Shown here: positions 55,718-64,000 of the stretch, one piece after another
Numbering within the stretch: position 1 is the first letter of the stretch
Layout: every line of letters starts with the position of its first letter
From: Comamonadaceae bacterium G21597-S1
GTDB taxonomy: Bacteria; Pseudomonadota; Gammaproteobacteria; Burkholderiales; Burkholderiaceae_C
DNA length: 64,000 nucleotides
Assembly (NCBI GenBank): GCA_027214345.1
Contig: JAPWHR010000003.1
Span: forward strand, 1 to 64,000
Direction: 5' to 3'
Translations under genes and position numbers: made by a program
The notes under the pieces: model-generated
Database searches by the model: none
Told to the model about the DNA's origin: nothing
What the model saw: only the letters and a program-made list of their open reading frames with translations

Positions 55718-56722
55718 ATGACTTCACGCCTGACGCCCGAATTCGACCTGTTCGCCACCAGCGGCAAACGCACCGGCTTCATCCGGTTGCCGCATTCGGT
55801 ACACCGCTCTGCGTACGGGTTCATCCCGATACCGGTGGCCGTGATCGCCCACGGCGACGGCCCCACCGTGTTGCTGATGGCGGGCAACCATGGCGACGAA
55901 TACGAAGGGCAGGTTGCACTGGGCAACCTGATCCGCGCCTTGCAGCCCGGGCAGATCCGCGGCCGGCTGATCGTCTTGCCGTCGGCGAACTACCCCGCCG
56001 CCATCGCCGGCAGCCGCACCTCGCCGATCGATGACGGCAACCTCAATCGCAGTTTCCCGGGCCACCCGGACGGCACCGTCACCGAGCAGATCGCATGGTT
56101 CATCGAAGAGACGATCCTGTCCCGTGTGCAGGTGCTGATCGACCTGCATTCGGGCGGCAGCTCGTTGACCTACGTGCCATCGGCGCTGGCGCGCCGCCAT
56201 GCCGATCCGGCCGTGATGGCCGAGACCGTGGCGCTGCTGCGCGCTTTCGGCGCACCGATCACCTACCTGGCCAACGCGGCGCAAGGCGCCGACCAGACAT
56301 CGTCGGCCGCCGCGGCGCGCAAGGGTGTGCGCCATATCGGCACCGAACTGGCCGGTGGCGGGCAGGTCACGCCGGCAGCGCTGCAGGCCTGCGAAGGGGG
56401 GCTGCGCCGGGTGCTGCACCGCCTGGGCGTGTTGTCCGAAGCCCCAGCCGAGCCGGCGCCGCCAACCCGGCTGCTCGAGGTGCTGGGTGCCGACTACTAC
56501 GTCTATGCACCCGAAGACGGCCTGTTCGAACCCCTGGTCGAACTCGGCGACACGGTGCAGGCCGGCCAGCCGGCCGCGCGTATCCATGACCAGGCCACGC
56601 CCTGGCGCGAACCCGCGCTGGCCTGCTTCGAACATGCCGGGCTGGTGATCTGCAAACGTGTGCCGGGGCTCACCCGGCGTGGCGACTGCCTGTTCCACCT
56701 GGGCACCGACTGCGACGGCTGA
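55718..56722 (+). CDS. Succinylglutamate desuccinylase/aspartoacylase-family zinc deacylase
   Basis: 334 residues. Zinc ligands are His and Glu in MAGNHGDEYEG and His in LIDLHSGGSSL; NLNRSFPG and the C-terminal lobe (YVYAPEDGLFEPLVELGDTV) match the AstE/AspA group, especially the DoeB subgroup that deacetylates N-acetyl-diaminobutyrate in ectoine breakdown. No other ectoine genes lie here. Downstream of the oligopeptide-type transporter, it probably removes an acyl group from the imported compound. GGAG and an eight-base gap precede the ATG. Confidence 0.85.
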   Translation: MTSRLTPEFDLFATSGKRTGFIRLPHSVHRSAYGFIPIPVAVIAHGDGPTVLLMAGNHGDEYEGQVALGNLIRALQPGQIRGRLIVLPSANYPAAIAGSRTSPIDDGNLNRSFPGHPDGTVTEQIAWFIEETILSRVQVLIDLHSGGSSLTYVPSALARRHADPAVMAETVALLRAFGAPITYLANAAQGADQTSSAAAARKGVRHIGTELAGGGQVTPAALQACEGGLRRVLHRLGVLSEAPAEPAPPTRLLEVLGADYYVYAPEDGLFEPLVELGDTVQAGQPAARIHDQATPWREPALACFEHAGLVICKRVPGLTRRGDCLFHLGTDCDG

Positions 56723-56762
56723 GCCCGGCTGCACACCCCGCAGGCGCACGCACCGGGCACGT

Positions 56763-57722
56763 TCAACGCACCGGTGTCGGCAGTGGCTCGCCGGCCAGGA
56801 AGGCCGCCAGGTTGGCGCACATCAGGTCGAAGGCGTCGCGCCAGGTCTCGCGGGTGCTGCCCGCGAGATGCGGGGTCAACACGACGTTGTCGAGTCCCGC
56901 CAGCGCCGCCGGTATGCCCGGCTCCTGGTCGAACACGTCGAGTGCGGCGCCGCCCAGGCGACCCGCCGCAAGCGCGGCCGCCAGCGCGGGCTCGTCGACG
57001 ACCGAGCCCCGTGCGACATTGACCAGCACACCGTGCGGGCCGAGCGCATCGAGCACCGCGGCGTCGACCAGGTGCCGCGTCGCGTCGCCACCCGGGCAGG
57101 CCACGACCAGGCCATCGGCCCACTCGGCGAGTTCGCGCACGGACGCGAAATAGGTGTGCGCCACATCCGTGCGCCGGTGCCGGTTGTGGTAACCGATCGG
57201 CATCTCGAACCCGGCCGCGCGTTGCGCCACGCGTGCGCCGATGTCGCCCAGCCCGAGGATGCCCAGGCGCATGCCCGACACCCGGGTGGTCAACCCGATG
57301 ACCGGCTTGCCCCAGACACCGGCATGGGCCAGCCGGTCAGCGTGCGTGATACGCCGCACCAGCGCGATCAGCAGACCCATGGCGTGGTCGGCCACGCAGG
57401 TCGCAACGACGCCGGGCGTATTGCTCAACAGGATGCCGCGCTGCTCCAGCGCGGCCCGGTCGACCTTGTCGTAACCGGTGCCGAAACAGGCCAGCATGGC
57501 CAGCTGCGGCAACCGGCGCACGGTATCGGCATCGATGCCGACGGCGCCGGTCGTGACCGCGGCACGGGCCTGCGCGGCCTGGGCAAGCAGGCCGGTGCGA
57601 TCGGTCGCAGCCGCCAGGTCATGGACGCGGTAGCGCAATTGCAATTCGGCCAGCATCCAGTCGGCCATGCCGCCGATCGCGACGATCTCGGGGCGCGTGT
57701 CGGGACGATTCTGCGCCGTCAT
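56763..57722 (-). CDS. D-2-hydroxyacid dehydrogenase
   Basis: 319 residues of the D-isomer-specific 2-hydroxyacid dehydrogenase family. NAD-binding GILGLGDIGARVAQRA, catalytic Arg in LVNVARGSVVDE, Glu in DVFDQEPGIP and His in TPHLAGSTRETW. The dinucleotide site uses His-Asn-Arg after beta-2 (YHNRHRRTD), suggesting NADPH, as in glyoxylate/hydroxypyruvate reductases. The aminotransferase gene lies upstream on the same strand 55 bases away, so a keto acid intermediate is likely shared. Confidence 0.88.
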   Translation of the reverse strand: MTAQNRPDTRPEIVAIGGMADWMLAELQLRYRVHDLAAATDRTGLLAQAAQARAAVTTGAVGIDADTVRRLPQLAMLACFGTGYDKVDRAALEQRGILLSNTPGVVATCVADHAMGLLIALVRRITHADRLAHAGVWGKPVIGLTTRVSGMRLGILGLGDIGARVAQRAAGFEMPIGYHNRHRRTDVAHTYFASVRELAEWADGLVVACPGGDATRHLVDAAVLDALGPHGVLVNVARGSVVDEPALAAALAAGRLGGAALDVFDQEPGIPAALAGLDNVVLTPHLAGSTRETWRDAFDLMCANLAAFLAGEPLPTPVR

Positions 57723-57777
57723 GGAGTGGCCTGAGCGCCATGCACGGCAGGGATCGTCCCGGCAATGGACCAGTGTC

Positions 57778-58701
57778 TCATGCTGTCGGCCATACGGGCG
57801 TGCGCCACTCGGGACGGTCGGCGATCTCGCCACGCACGAGCCGGAAATAGTGCTGCTGGATGCGCCGCGTGATCGGACCGGGTTGTCCGTCGCCGACCGG
57901 AATGCGGTCGACCGCGACGATGGGAACGACCTCCTGGCCCGATCCACACCAGAAGGCTTCGTCGGCGGCGAGCAGTTCGGAGCGGTCGACGCGCCGCTCG
58001 TGCACCACCAGGCCGTGCACGGCGCGCGCGGTCTGGATCACGGTGTCGCGGGTGATGCTCTCCAGGATGTCGCTGCCCGCGTCCGGCGTGACGAGTTCGC
58101 CGTGGCGCACCAGGAAGACGCAGGCCCCGGCGGCCTCCGACAACTTGCCGTCGGCGCCGAGCATCAACACGCCGTCGTGGCCATCGAGCCGCGCGGTGAT
58201 CTCGGCGGCTCGGTTGTTGACATAGTTGGCGGTGCACTTGACCCGCGGCGGCATGGCGTTGTCGGCAATGCGTTGCCACGAGCTGACCGCCACCCGCACG
58301 CCGCTGTGCAGCGTGCCGGCCGACGGGCGCTTGACGACGCCGATGCTCAGTCCGACCGGGCCGGTGACCGTCAGTTCATCGTCGCCGTCGATGTAGGCGA
58401 TCATGCGGATATGCGCGTTCTCGCGGATCGCATTGGCCTGCAAGGTGCGCATCAGGCAGTCCTCGAGGAAGGCGGTCTCGAAGATGCGGTCGCAGCGCAG
58501 CACCTTCATGCCGAAACGCAGGCGCTCGAGATGTTCCGCCAGCCGAAACACATAAAGCTGTTGCTGCTGCGCATTCCAGTACGCGCGCAGCCCCTCGAAC
58601 ACGCCGAGGCCGTATTTGACGACCGCCGAGAAGGCGTGGATACGGGCATCGCGATAGGCCACGATGTCGCCGTTGTGGCACATGAATTCGCAGGTGGGCA
58701 T
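57778..58701 (-). CDS. Class IV (branched-chain-type) aminotransferase
   Basis: 307 residues, fold type IV PLP enzyme. YGLGVFEGLRAY at the N-terminus, PLP Lys in VKCTANYVNNRAAEITA (Lys of the RxKxTAN pattern), and LSEAAGACVFLVRHGELVTP. Acts on branched-chain or D-amino/keto acid pairs. The ATG at 58701 is only one base from AAGGAG; an ATG at 58734 (MSRRAQQQG) is possible. Upstream of and on the same strand as the D-2-hydroxyacid dehydrogenase. Confidence 0.88.
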   Translation of the reverse strand: MPTCEFMCHNGDIVAYRDARIHAFSAVVKYGLGVFEGLRAYWNAQQQQLYVFRLAEHLERLRFGMKVLRCDRIFETAFLEDCLMRTLQANAIRENAHIRMIAYIDGDDELTVTGPVGLSIGVVKRPSAGTLHSGVRVAVSSWQRIADNAMPPRVKCTANYVNNRAAEITARLDGHDGVLMLGADGKLSEAAGACVFLVRHGELVTPDAGSDILESITRDTVIQTARAVHGLVVHERRVDRSELLAADEAFWCGSGQEVVPIVAVDRIPVGDGQPGPITRRIQQHYFRLVRGEIADRPEWRTPVWPTA

Positions 58702-58992
58702 GCATGCTCCTTGCTGCTGCGCACGCCTGGACATCGCCCCCGCGGCGACCCGTCGTGCGCTCGGTTCGCGCGGACGTTCCGGCGCGAACGGCGACCAGTT
58801 TAGGGTCCGCCGCGCCGCCTGTCAGGCGATTTGCGCGATGCGGCCGGATATGAAACAACATCGTGCCGGAAGGGCCCCGCGAAGCGGTTGTCGTTGCACC
58901 GGGAACCGGCCGGTGCTGTGCAATACTGGCCCGGCAGCGGCCCGGTTCCATGCGAGGCCGCACCATCGGACCTGCGAGGAGCGTGAACCAGC

Positions 58993-60072
58993 ATGCCGCA
59001 TACCACCGTCGATTTCCGCAGCGACAACTGCGGCCGCGCCGCTCCCGAGATGATCGCTGCGCTGCATGCGGTCAACACCGGAACCGAACTCGGTTATGGC
59101 GGCGACGCCCTGACCGCCGGGCTGCAGACCCGGCTGGCGCAGGTGTTCGAGACGCCGCTGCGGGTCTACCCGGTTCCCACCGGCACCGCGGCCAATGCCG
59201 TGGCCCTGGCGGCATCGTGCACCCCTTTCGGCGCGGTGTATTGCCATGCGCAGGCCCACATCAACACCTCGGAATGCAACGCCACCGGGTTCTTCGGCGG
59301 CGGCACCAAACTCGTGGCCGTCGACGGCGAACACGGCAAGGTGTCCGCGGACGCCTTGTTGCGCGAGATCGAGGGCGCCGGCGTCGGCCTGGCGCACAAG
59401 AACCAGCCGGCGGCCGTCAACATGGTCCAGGCCACCGACATGGGGGCGGTGTATGGCCTCGAGGAGATCGCCGATGTCAGCCGCGTGGCCCATGCACGCG
59501 GCCTTGCCGTACACATGGACGGTGCCCGTTTCGCCAATGCCCTGGCCACGCTGGGCTGCTCGCCGGCCGAGGCCTCCTGGCGTGCGGGTGTCGACGTGTT
59601 GTCGCTCGGGGTCACCAAGAACGGCGGCCTGCTGACCGATGCCATCGTGGTGTTTGCGCCGGATGTCGCCGCCAACATCGGTTTTCACCTGCGCCGGGCC
59701 GGACTGGTCTGGTCCAAGATGCGATTTGCGTCGGCGCAGATCATGGCCTATGTCGAAGACGACCTGTGGTTGCGGCTGGCGCGCCAGGCCAACGCGGCGG
59801 CGTCCGGCATCGCCCAGCGATTGAGCGCGCTGGCCGGCATCCGGCTGGTCGCACCGGTGCAGGCCAACGAGTTGTTCGTCGAACTGCCATCGGCGCAAGC
59901 CCTCGAGGGCCTGCAGGCCGAAGGTATGTTGTTCCAGCGCCGCGGGCCCCGGCTGGCGCGTTTCGTGTGCCGCTGGGACACCAGCGAGAGCGAATGTGCG
60001 GCGCTGGTGGCGGCGATCGAGCGCCAGCTTGGCGCGGCAACGACACCCCAAGCCAAGGGAGCCCCATCATGA
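58993..60072 (+). CDS. Threonine aldolase-like/beta-eliminating lyase
   Basis: 359 residues of the low-specificity L-threonine aldolase fold. It starts TVDFRSDNCGRAAPEMIAAL; aromatic stacking region HAQAHINTSECNATGFF; Asp in HMDGARFANALA and PLP Lys in LGVTKNGGLLTDA. It would cleave a beta-hydroxy amino acid to glycine plus an aldehyde or eliminate a beta group. Overlaps the next gene by four bases. Divergent from the aminotransferase gene. Confidence 0.87.
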   Translation: MPHTTVDFRSDNCGRAAPEMIAALHAVNTGTELGYGGDALTAGLQTRLAQVFETPLRVYPVPTGTAANAVALAASCTPFGAVYCHAQAHINTSECNATGFFGGGTKLVAVDGEHGKVSADALLREIEGAGVGLAHKNQPAAVNMVQATDMGAVYGLEEIADVSRVAHARGLAVHMDGARFANALATLGCSPAEASWRAGVDVLSLGVTKNGGLLTDAIVVFAPDVAANIGFHLRRAGLVWSKMRFASAQIMAYVEDDLWLRLARQANAAASGIAQRLSALAGIRLVAPVQANELFVELPSAQALEGLQAEGMLFQRRGPRLARFVCRWDTSESECAALVAAIERQLGAATTPQAKGAPS

Positions 60073-61187
60073 AGATCACCGATGTCGAGACCATCCTGCT
60101 GCGCCTGCCGCAGGTGCGCGAGATTGGCGACGGATGCCAGACCATCTGCGTGATCCGGGTGTCAACCGACGAAGGCATCGTCGGCATCGGCGAGGCGCAC
60201 ACCAACCCGCTGGCGGCGCAGGCGATCATCGATTCGCCGTTGTATTCGGTCTCGGCACAAGGCCTGCGGCATGTGCTGGTGGGAGAAGACCCGCGCGACA
60301 TCAATCGCCTCTGGGACAAGATGTACCGTGCCAGCCAGACCTACGGGCGCCGCGGCTTGCTGATGCATGCCTTGTCCGGCATCGACCTGGCGCTGTGGGA
60401 CATCCTGGGCAAGAGTGTCGGCCTGCCGGTGCACCAGTTGCTGGGTGGTGCGCGCAAACGCGCCCACCATGCGTACGCATCCGACCTGTCGCAACCCACG
60501 CTGGAGGCCACAATCGAGCTCGCACTGGCCCACAAGGCCAACGGTTATCGTGCGATGAAGTTCGGCTGGGGCGCACTGGGCCAGGACCGCAAGTCCGATG
60601 TCCGGGTGGCGGAACAATTGCGCAAGGCCCTGGGTCCCGACTTCGACATCATGATCGACATGGGATTCGCCGTCCCGCTCGACCATGCCTTGTACCTGGG
60701 GCGCGCCTATGCCGAGCACGACCTGTATTTTCTCGAGGAGCCGCTGTCGCCGGATGACCTCGGCGGCTTCGCCAAGCTCGTGTCCGCGTCGCCGACACCG
60801 ATCGCCACCGGCGAGAAAGCCTCGCACGAACTCGACTACATCGACCTGATGGACCGCGGGCAGCTGCGCATCATCCAGCCGGACATCGCGCGCATGGGCG
60901 GCATTTCGGCCATGCTGCGCGTCATCGCCCATGCGGAGGCACGCAACGTGCGCGTCATCCCGCACTGCTGGTCGACCGACATCCTGGTGGCGGCCACGCT
61001 GCATTGCATCTCGACGATGCGCGACTGCCCCTATCTGGAGTTCAACGTCACCGACAACCCGCTGCGCACCGAGCTGCTGGTCGAACCGATCCGACCGCAA
61101 CACGGTGTTGTCCGGGTGCCGGAAAAACCCGGCCTGGGCATCGAGCTGCGCGAGGACACGCTCGCGCGTTTTCGCTGGCAGCCGTGA
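60069..61187 (+). CDS. Enolase-superfamily dehydratase (mandelate racemase/muconate lactonizing)
   Basis: 372 residues. Capping domain MKITDVETILLRLPQV ...; barrel residues: Lys in RAMKFGWGALG, metal ligands Asp in DIMIDMGF, Glu in YFLEEPLSP, Glu in ATGEKAS, and the His-Asp dyad Asp in QPDIARMGG and His in VIPHCW. This is the acid-sugar-dehydratase/mandelate-racemase layout, with the first KxK lysine only. Second gene of the pair with the aldolase-like gene (ATGA overlap). Substrate unknown; a hydroxy acid is likely. Confidence 0.87.
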   Translation: MKITDVETILLRLPQVREIGDGCQTICVIRVSTDEGIVGIGEAHTNPLAAQAIIDSPLYSVSAQGLRHVLVGEDPRDINRLWDKMYRASQTYGRRGLLMHALSGIDLALWDILGKSVGLPVHQLLGGARKRAHHAYASDLSQPTLEATIELALAHKANGYRAMKFGWGALGQDRKSDVRVAEQLRKALGPDFDIMIDMGFAVPLDHALYLGRAYAEHDLYFLEEPLSPDDLGGFAKLVSASPTPIATGEKASHELDYIDLMDRGQLRIIQPDIARMGGISAMLRVIAHAEARNVRVIPHCWSTDILVAATLHCISTMRDCPYLEFNVTDNPLRTELLVEPIRPQHGVVRVPEKPGLGIELREDTLARFRWQP

Positions 61188-61248
61188 ACGCCCGCCTGCC
61201 TGACGGGGGTGGGGCAGACCCGCCACGGCGCCGCGTGCGATGTCGCGC

Positions 61249-62055
61249 TCACGGTGCGAGCCGCAGATCGATGCTCCCGAAGCGGCCGTAGTCGGCCCGT
61301 ACCCGGTCCCCGGGCCCGACCTCGAGCGGCACCATGCAGGTGCCGGTCGACACGAACTGCCCGGCCGCCAGGGCCATGCCGCGCGCCGACAGTTCGTTGA
61401 CCAGCCAGGTCAGCGCCACCCGCGGGTCGCCCAGGGCGGCGCTGCCATTTCCTTCACGGGCATAACGCAAGATACCGGACGCGTTGTGCACCGTGGCATG
61501 CACCCGGGCGCCACGCAGGTCGGCGTCGCGCCAGCCCCCGGGCGCCGCGGCACCGAACACGAAGTTGCCGCAACACGCATCGTCCGCCAGCAGTTGCGCT
61601 TCACCGACGACGGTGAAGTCGCCGAACCGCGAGTCGGGCACCTCGAACGCCGGATGCAGCGACGCGACCGCCGCCAGCACCTCGGCCTGCGTGCGCGGCC
61701 GTTCGCATGGCGCCAGGTCCGCGCCCAGCCGGAACGCGAACTCCGGTTCGACCACACGCATGCGGTTGCCCTCCAATGACACCGTTTCGCCCGGCGCGAA
61801 GACGAACGACGCCAGGATGCGCCCCGGCAGCGGCCCGCCGACGTTGATATGGGCCTGCCCGGCGGCGCTGGTCGCGGCGATCTTCCAGCCGGCGACCGGC
61901 TGGCCGGACACGGCCGGCAGTTCGGCCTGGATCGCGTGGCCGGCAGCGATATCGGCCGGCCGCAGCGCGGGCGGCAGCGTGTCCAGCGTCGTGCCGGCCG
62001 TGCGGTGGTTCCACAGCAGCTCGGCGGCCTGGCGTGTCAAGGGGAATGGTTGCAT
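61249..62055 (-). CDS. 2-keto-4-pentenoate hydratase/FAH-family protein
   Basis: 268 residues. MhpD-like pattern: AGWKIAATSAAGQAHINVGGP, acidic metal site VVEPEFAFRLGADL and LTWLVNELSARGMALAAGQF with STGTCMVPLEVGPGD. Such enzymes hydrate 2-keto-4-pentenoate or decarboxylate related diacids with Mg or Mn. The ATG at 62055 follows GGAG by nine bases; another at 62070 is possible. Its own strand places it apart from the neighbours, converging with the dehydratase gene. Confidence 0.85.
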   Translation of the reverse strand: MQPFPLTRQAAELLWNHRTAGTTLDTLPPALRPADIAAGHAIQAELPAVSGQPVAGWKIAATSAAGQAHINVGGPLPGRILASFVFAPGETVSLEGNRMRVVEPEFAFRLGADLAPCERPRTQAEVLAAVASLHPAFEVPDSRFGDFTVVGEAQLLADDACCGNFVFGAAAPGGWRDADLRGARVHATVHNASGILRYAREGNGSAALGDPRVALTWLVNELSARGMALAAGQFVSTGTCMVPLEVGPGDRVRADYGRFGSIDLRLAP

Positions 62056-62187
62056 CGAAAACGGCTCCATCAGCATGGACGACACCGAGATCATGCCGCA
62101 GTCCGCGAACCGGGGCCGCATCTGGCCCGTCGCGGACATGGCCCGGGCGGCCGGCCACAGGCGACACAATCGGCGCATTGGATTGCC

Positions 62188-62952
62188 ATGTTCGGATTCG
62201 ACCCCTTCACCCTGTTCATCGTCGCCGCCGTCACGCTGCTCGCCTTTTTCGTCCGGGGCCTGTCGGGCTTCGGCTCGTCGCTGGTCGGCGTCGGCGCGCT
62301 GAGCATGGTGTTGCCACCGGCGCAGGTGGTGCCGACCTACCTGGCGCTCGAACTGTTGGCCTCGCTGAACCTGCTGCCCGGCATCTGGCGCCATGTCGAC
62401 TGGCGCGCGCTGGGCTGGGTCGTCGCCGGCTCGCTGCTCGGTGCGCCGCTGGGCCTTGCGCTGCTGGCCTGGCTGGACCCGGACCTGGTGCGGCTGCTGG
62501 TGTCGGCCAGCCTGCTGGTCATTGCCTTCGTCATGCTGACCCCGTCGCTGGCCTCGCGGCTGGCGTCCCGTGCTCAGGCCGGCCCGTTGGCGTCGGCCGC
62601 CGTCGGGCTGACCTCGGGTGTGCTCAACGGCCTGGCCGCGATCGGCGGGCCGCCGGTGATCGTGTATTTCTTCGCGCGCGCGAGCGTCACCGTCGGCCGG
62701 GCCACCGTGATTGCCTTCATCCTGCTGGCCAATACCTGGGTGTTGTTACTGGCCGGCAGCAGCGGCGTGCTGGCCGGGGCCGGCTGGCAGCTGATCACCG
62801 TCGCACTGCCGTTCGCGCTGATCGGCATCTGGCTTGGCCAGCGCGGCTTCGCCCGGCTCGACGACGCCAGTCTGCGCCGGCTGATCTGGCGCCTGCTGGC
62901 GGCGCTGGGCGCGGTCGGGCTGCTGGGCGCGGCCTGGCGGCTGGTCGGCTGA
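62188..62952 (+). CDS. TauE/SafE (TSUP) family permease
   Basis: 254 residues, seven or eight helices. TauE/SafE elements: FFVRGLSGFGSSLVGVGAL and SGVLNGLAAIGGPPVIVYFF near the two repeat halves. TSUP proteins move sulfonates, sulfite or other organic acids. Divergent from the hydratase-like gene and 215 bases from the TRAP gene's end. A substrate is not indicated. Confidence 0.87.
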   Translation: MFGFDPFTLFIVAAVTLLAFFVRGLSGFGSSLVGVGALSMVLPPAQVVPTYLALELLASLNLLPGIWRHVDWRALGWVVAGSLLGAPLGLALLAWLDPDLVRLLVSASLLVIAFVMLTPSLASRLASRAQAGPLASAAVGLTSGVLNGLAAIGGPPVIVYFFARASVTVGRATVIAFILLANTWVLLLAGSSGVLAGAGWQLITVALPFALIGIWLGQRGFARLDDASLRRLIWRLLAALGAVGLLGAAWRLVG

Positions 62953-63166
62953 ACGGCAGGCGCAGACAGGGTCGGCGCCCACCCTGCATCGGCACTTTTT
63001 GCCGTCTGGCCCGGCTGATGCGCCGTGGTGCGCCAGTGCCCCCTGTGCATGGTCACCACTTGAGGCCACGCTGGCGACCACAGTGGGCGGCACGGCGCCG
63101 GATCCGGCGCAAGGCAGACGACGCGACCATGAAGGCAGCAGCACGCGCCGCTGCCGGGGGCGTCCG

Positions 63167-64000
63167 TTACCGCGCGTAGACGATGTCGCGCAAGGTCAGC
63201 GACACACTCGGCACGTAGGTGATGATCATCAGGCAGGCCAGGATCACGAGCACGAACGGAATCAGGTGCACGATGATCCGGTCCAGCGATATCCGCGCCA
63301 CGGTACAGGCGGCGAACAGGTTCACGCCGAACGGTGGCGTGATCATGCCCAGCGCCAGGTTCACGACCATGATCAGGCCGAAGTGGATCGGGTCGATGCC
63401 AAAATGCACGGCCACCGGCACCAGGATGGGCGCCAGCACCAGGATGGCAGCGCTGGTCTCGATGAACATGCCGATGAAGAACAAGGCCACGTTGATGCCC
63501 AGCAGGAACATCGCCGGTGACCTCAGCACCTCCTCGAGCCAGTGCCCGATGGCGTCCGGCACGCCGGCGCGCGTGATCAGGAACGCGAACAAGCCGGCAT
63601 TGGCGATGATGAACATGATCACCGCGCTGGACATCACCGACTTCTTCAGGATGCGCGCCAGGTCGGCCAGGCTGATCTCGCGGTAGATCACGCCGCCGAC
63701 CAGCAGCGCGTAGAACACCGCCACCGCCGAGGCTTCGGTCGGCGTGAAGATGCCGCCGTAGATACCGCCCAGGATGATGACCGGCATGAACAATGCGAAA
63801 CCGGCCTGCCAGGTCGCCTTGACGATGCCCATGCGGCCGTCCCCGTCCTCCTTGCCCCAGCCCTTCCATTTGGAGTGCAGGTAGACAAACAGCATCAACG
63901 AGCCGCCGATCAGCACGCCCGGCCCGAAGCCGGCGATGAACAATTCGCCGATGGACACTTCGGCGGCGACGCCGAACAGGATCATCGGAATCGACGGTGG
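63167..64000 (-). CDS. TRAP transporter large permease subunit DctM (5' part missing)
   Basis: 277 codons are visible, continuing past the window edge. DctM signatures: VIILGGIYGGIFTPTEASAV, TSAAILVLAPILVPVAVHFG and HFGLIMVVNLALGMITPPFG. It forms the proton/sodium-driven permease with a DctQ subunit and a DctP binding protein, which would lie beyond 64000. Substrate class: dicarboxylates, sialic acid or other organic acids. Confidence 0.93.
   Translation of the reverse strand, partial: PPSIPMILFGVAAEVSIGELFIAGFGPGVLIGGSLMLFVYLHSKWKGWGKEDGDGRMGIVKATWQAGFALFMPVIILGGIYGGIFTPTEASAVAVFYALLVGGVIYREISLADLARILKKSVMSSAVIMFIIANAGLFAFLITRAGVPDAIGHWLEEVLRSPAMFLLGINVALFFIGMFIETSAAILVLAPILVPVAVHFGIDPIHFGLIMVVNLALGMITPPFGVNLFAACTVARISLDRIIVHLIPFVLVILACLMIITYVPSVSLTLRDIVYAR

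Overview
The window looks like a chromosomal piece of a GC-rich betaproteobacterium of the order Burkholderiales, closest in gene content and gene order to Alcaligenaceae/Burkholderia-type genomes. This rests on recognised gene neighbourhoods (rpsL-rpsG-fusA-tuf; mreBCD-mrdA divergent from gatCAB; pyrE next to an exonuclease III gene) and on protein families; it was not tested by database search.

Core region, about 1-30750. The left end carries the str operon on the minus strand (rpsL, rpsG, fusA, start of tuf) with a clear promoter. It is followed by a penicillin-binding carboxypeptidase, a VanZ-like membrane protein with a thioredoxin-like ferredoxin, and a HemJ/CopD-like membrane protein facing hemB. 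The hemJ-hemB gap contains what looks like a complete small-RNA gene: promoter, UUCG-capped hairpin, a hairpin exposing a CCUCC loop, and a strong terminator. A run of small metabolic enzymes follows (NTF2-like, GST, dienelactone hydrolase, HCCA-isomerase-like, SDR). Next is a five-gene MCE lipid-transport operon (STAS-MlaE permease, ATPase, MCE protein, lipoprotein, cyclic-nucleotide-binding protein), the cell-shape genes mrdA-mreD-mreC-mreB, gatCAB, a fused NADH-dehydrogenase-like/SelD protein, a DUF4124 protein, pyrE and exonuclease III.

Accessory region, about 30750-40000. The 3' end of the exonuclease III gene recurs twice downstream as broken copies. These copies bound two cargo blocks: (i) an alpha/beta hydrolase and a RelE/ParE toxin-antitoxin pair with a palindromic operator; (ii) a small-ORF/TerB/DUF427 operon, a GlxA-type AraC regulator, two SDRs, an AhpD-like protein and an MDR alcohol dehydrogenase. 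A decayed antitoxin fragment lies just beyond, after a MarC gene with an apparently non-canonical start. I read this as an integration hot spot.

Catabolic region, about 40000-64000. After a FrnE-like DsbA protein and a transglutaminase comes a probable complete DMSP (dimethylsulfoniopropionate) cleavage cluster. It holds a double-domain CaiB CoA-transferase (DddD type, catalytic Asp in domain 2 only), a BCCT transporter, a GMC oxidoreductase (DddA type), a CoA-acylating semialdehyde dehydrogenase (DddC/MmsA type) and a divergent LysR regulator with a perfect palindrome abutting its start codon. Together they would import the substrate, release dimethyl sulfide, and carry the C3 product through malonate semialdehyde to acetyl-CoA. 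Next are an oligopeptide-type ABC transporter with a zinc deacylase, a divergent pair (class IV aminotransferase, D-2-hydroxyacid dehydrogenase), a threonine-aldolase-like enzyme with an enolase-superfamily dehydratase, a 2-keto-4-pentenoate-hydratase-like protein, a TauE/SafE permease, and the 3' part of a TRAP transporter large subunit that runs off the window.
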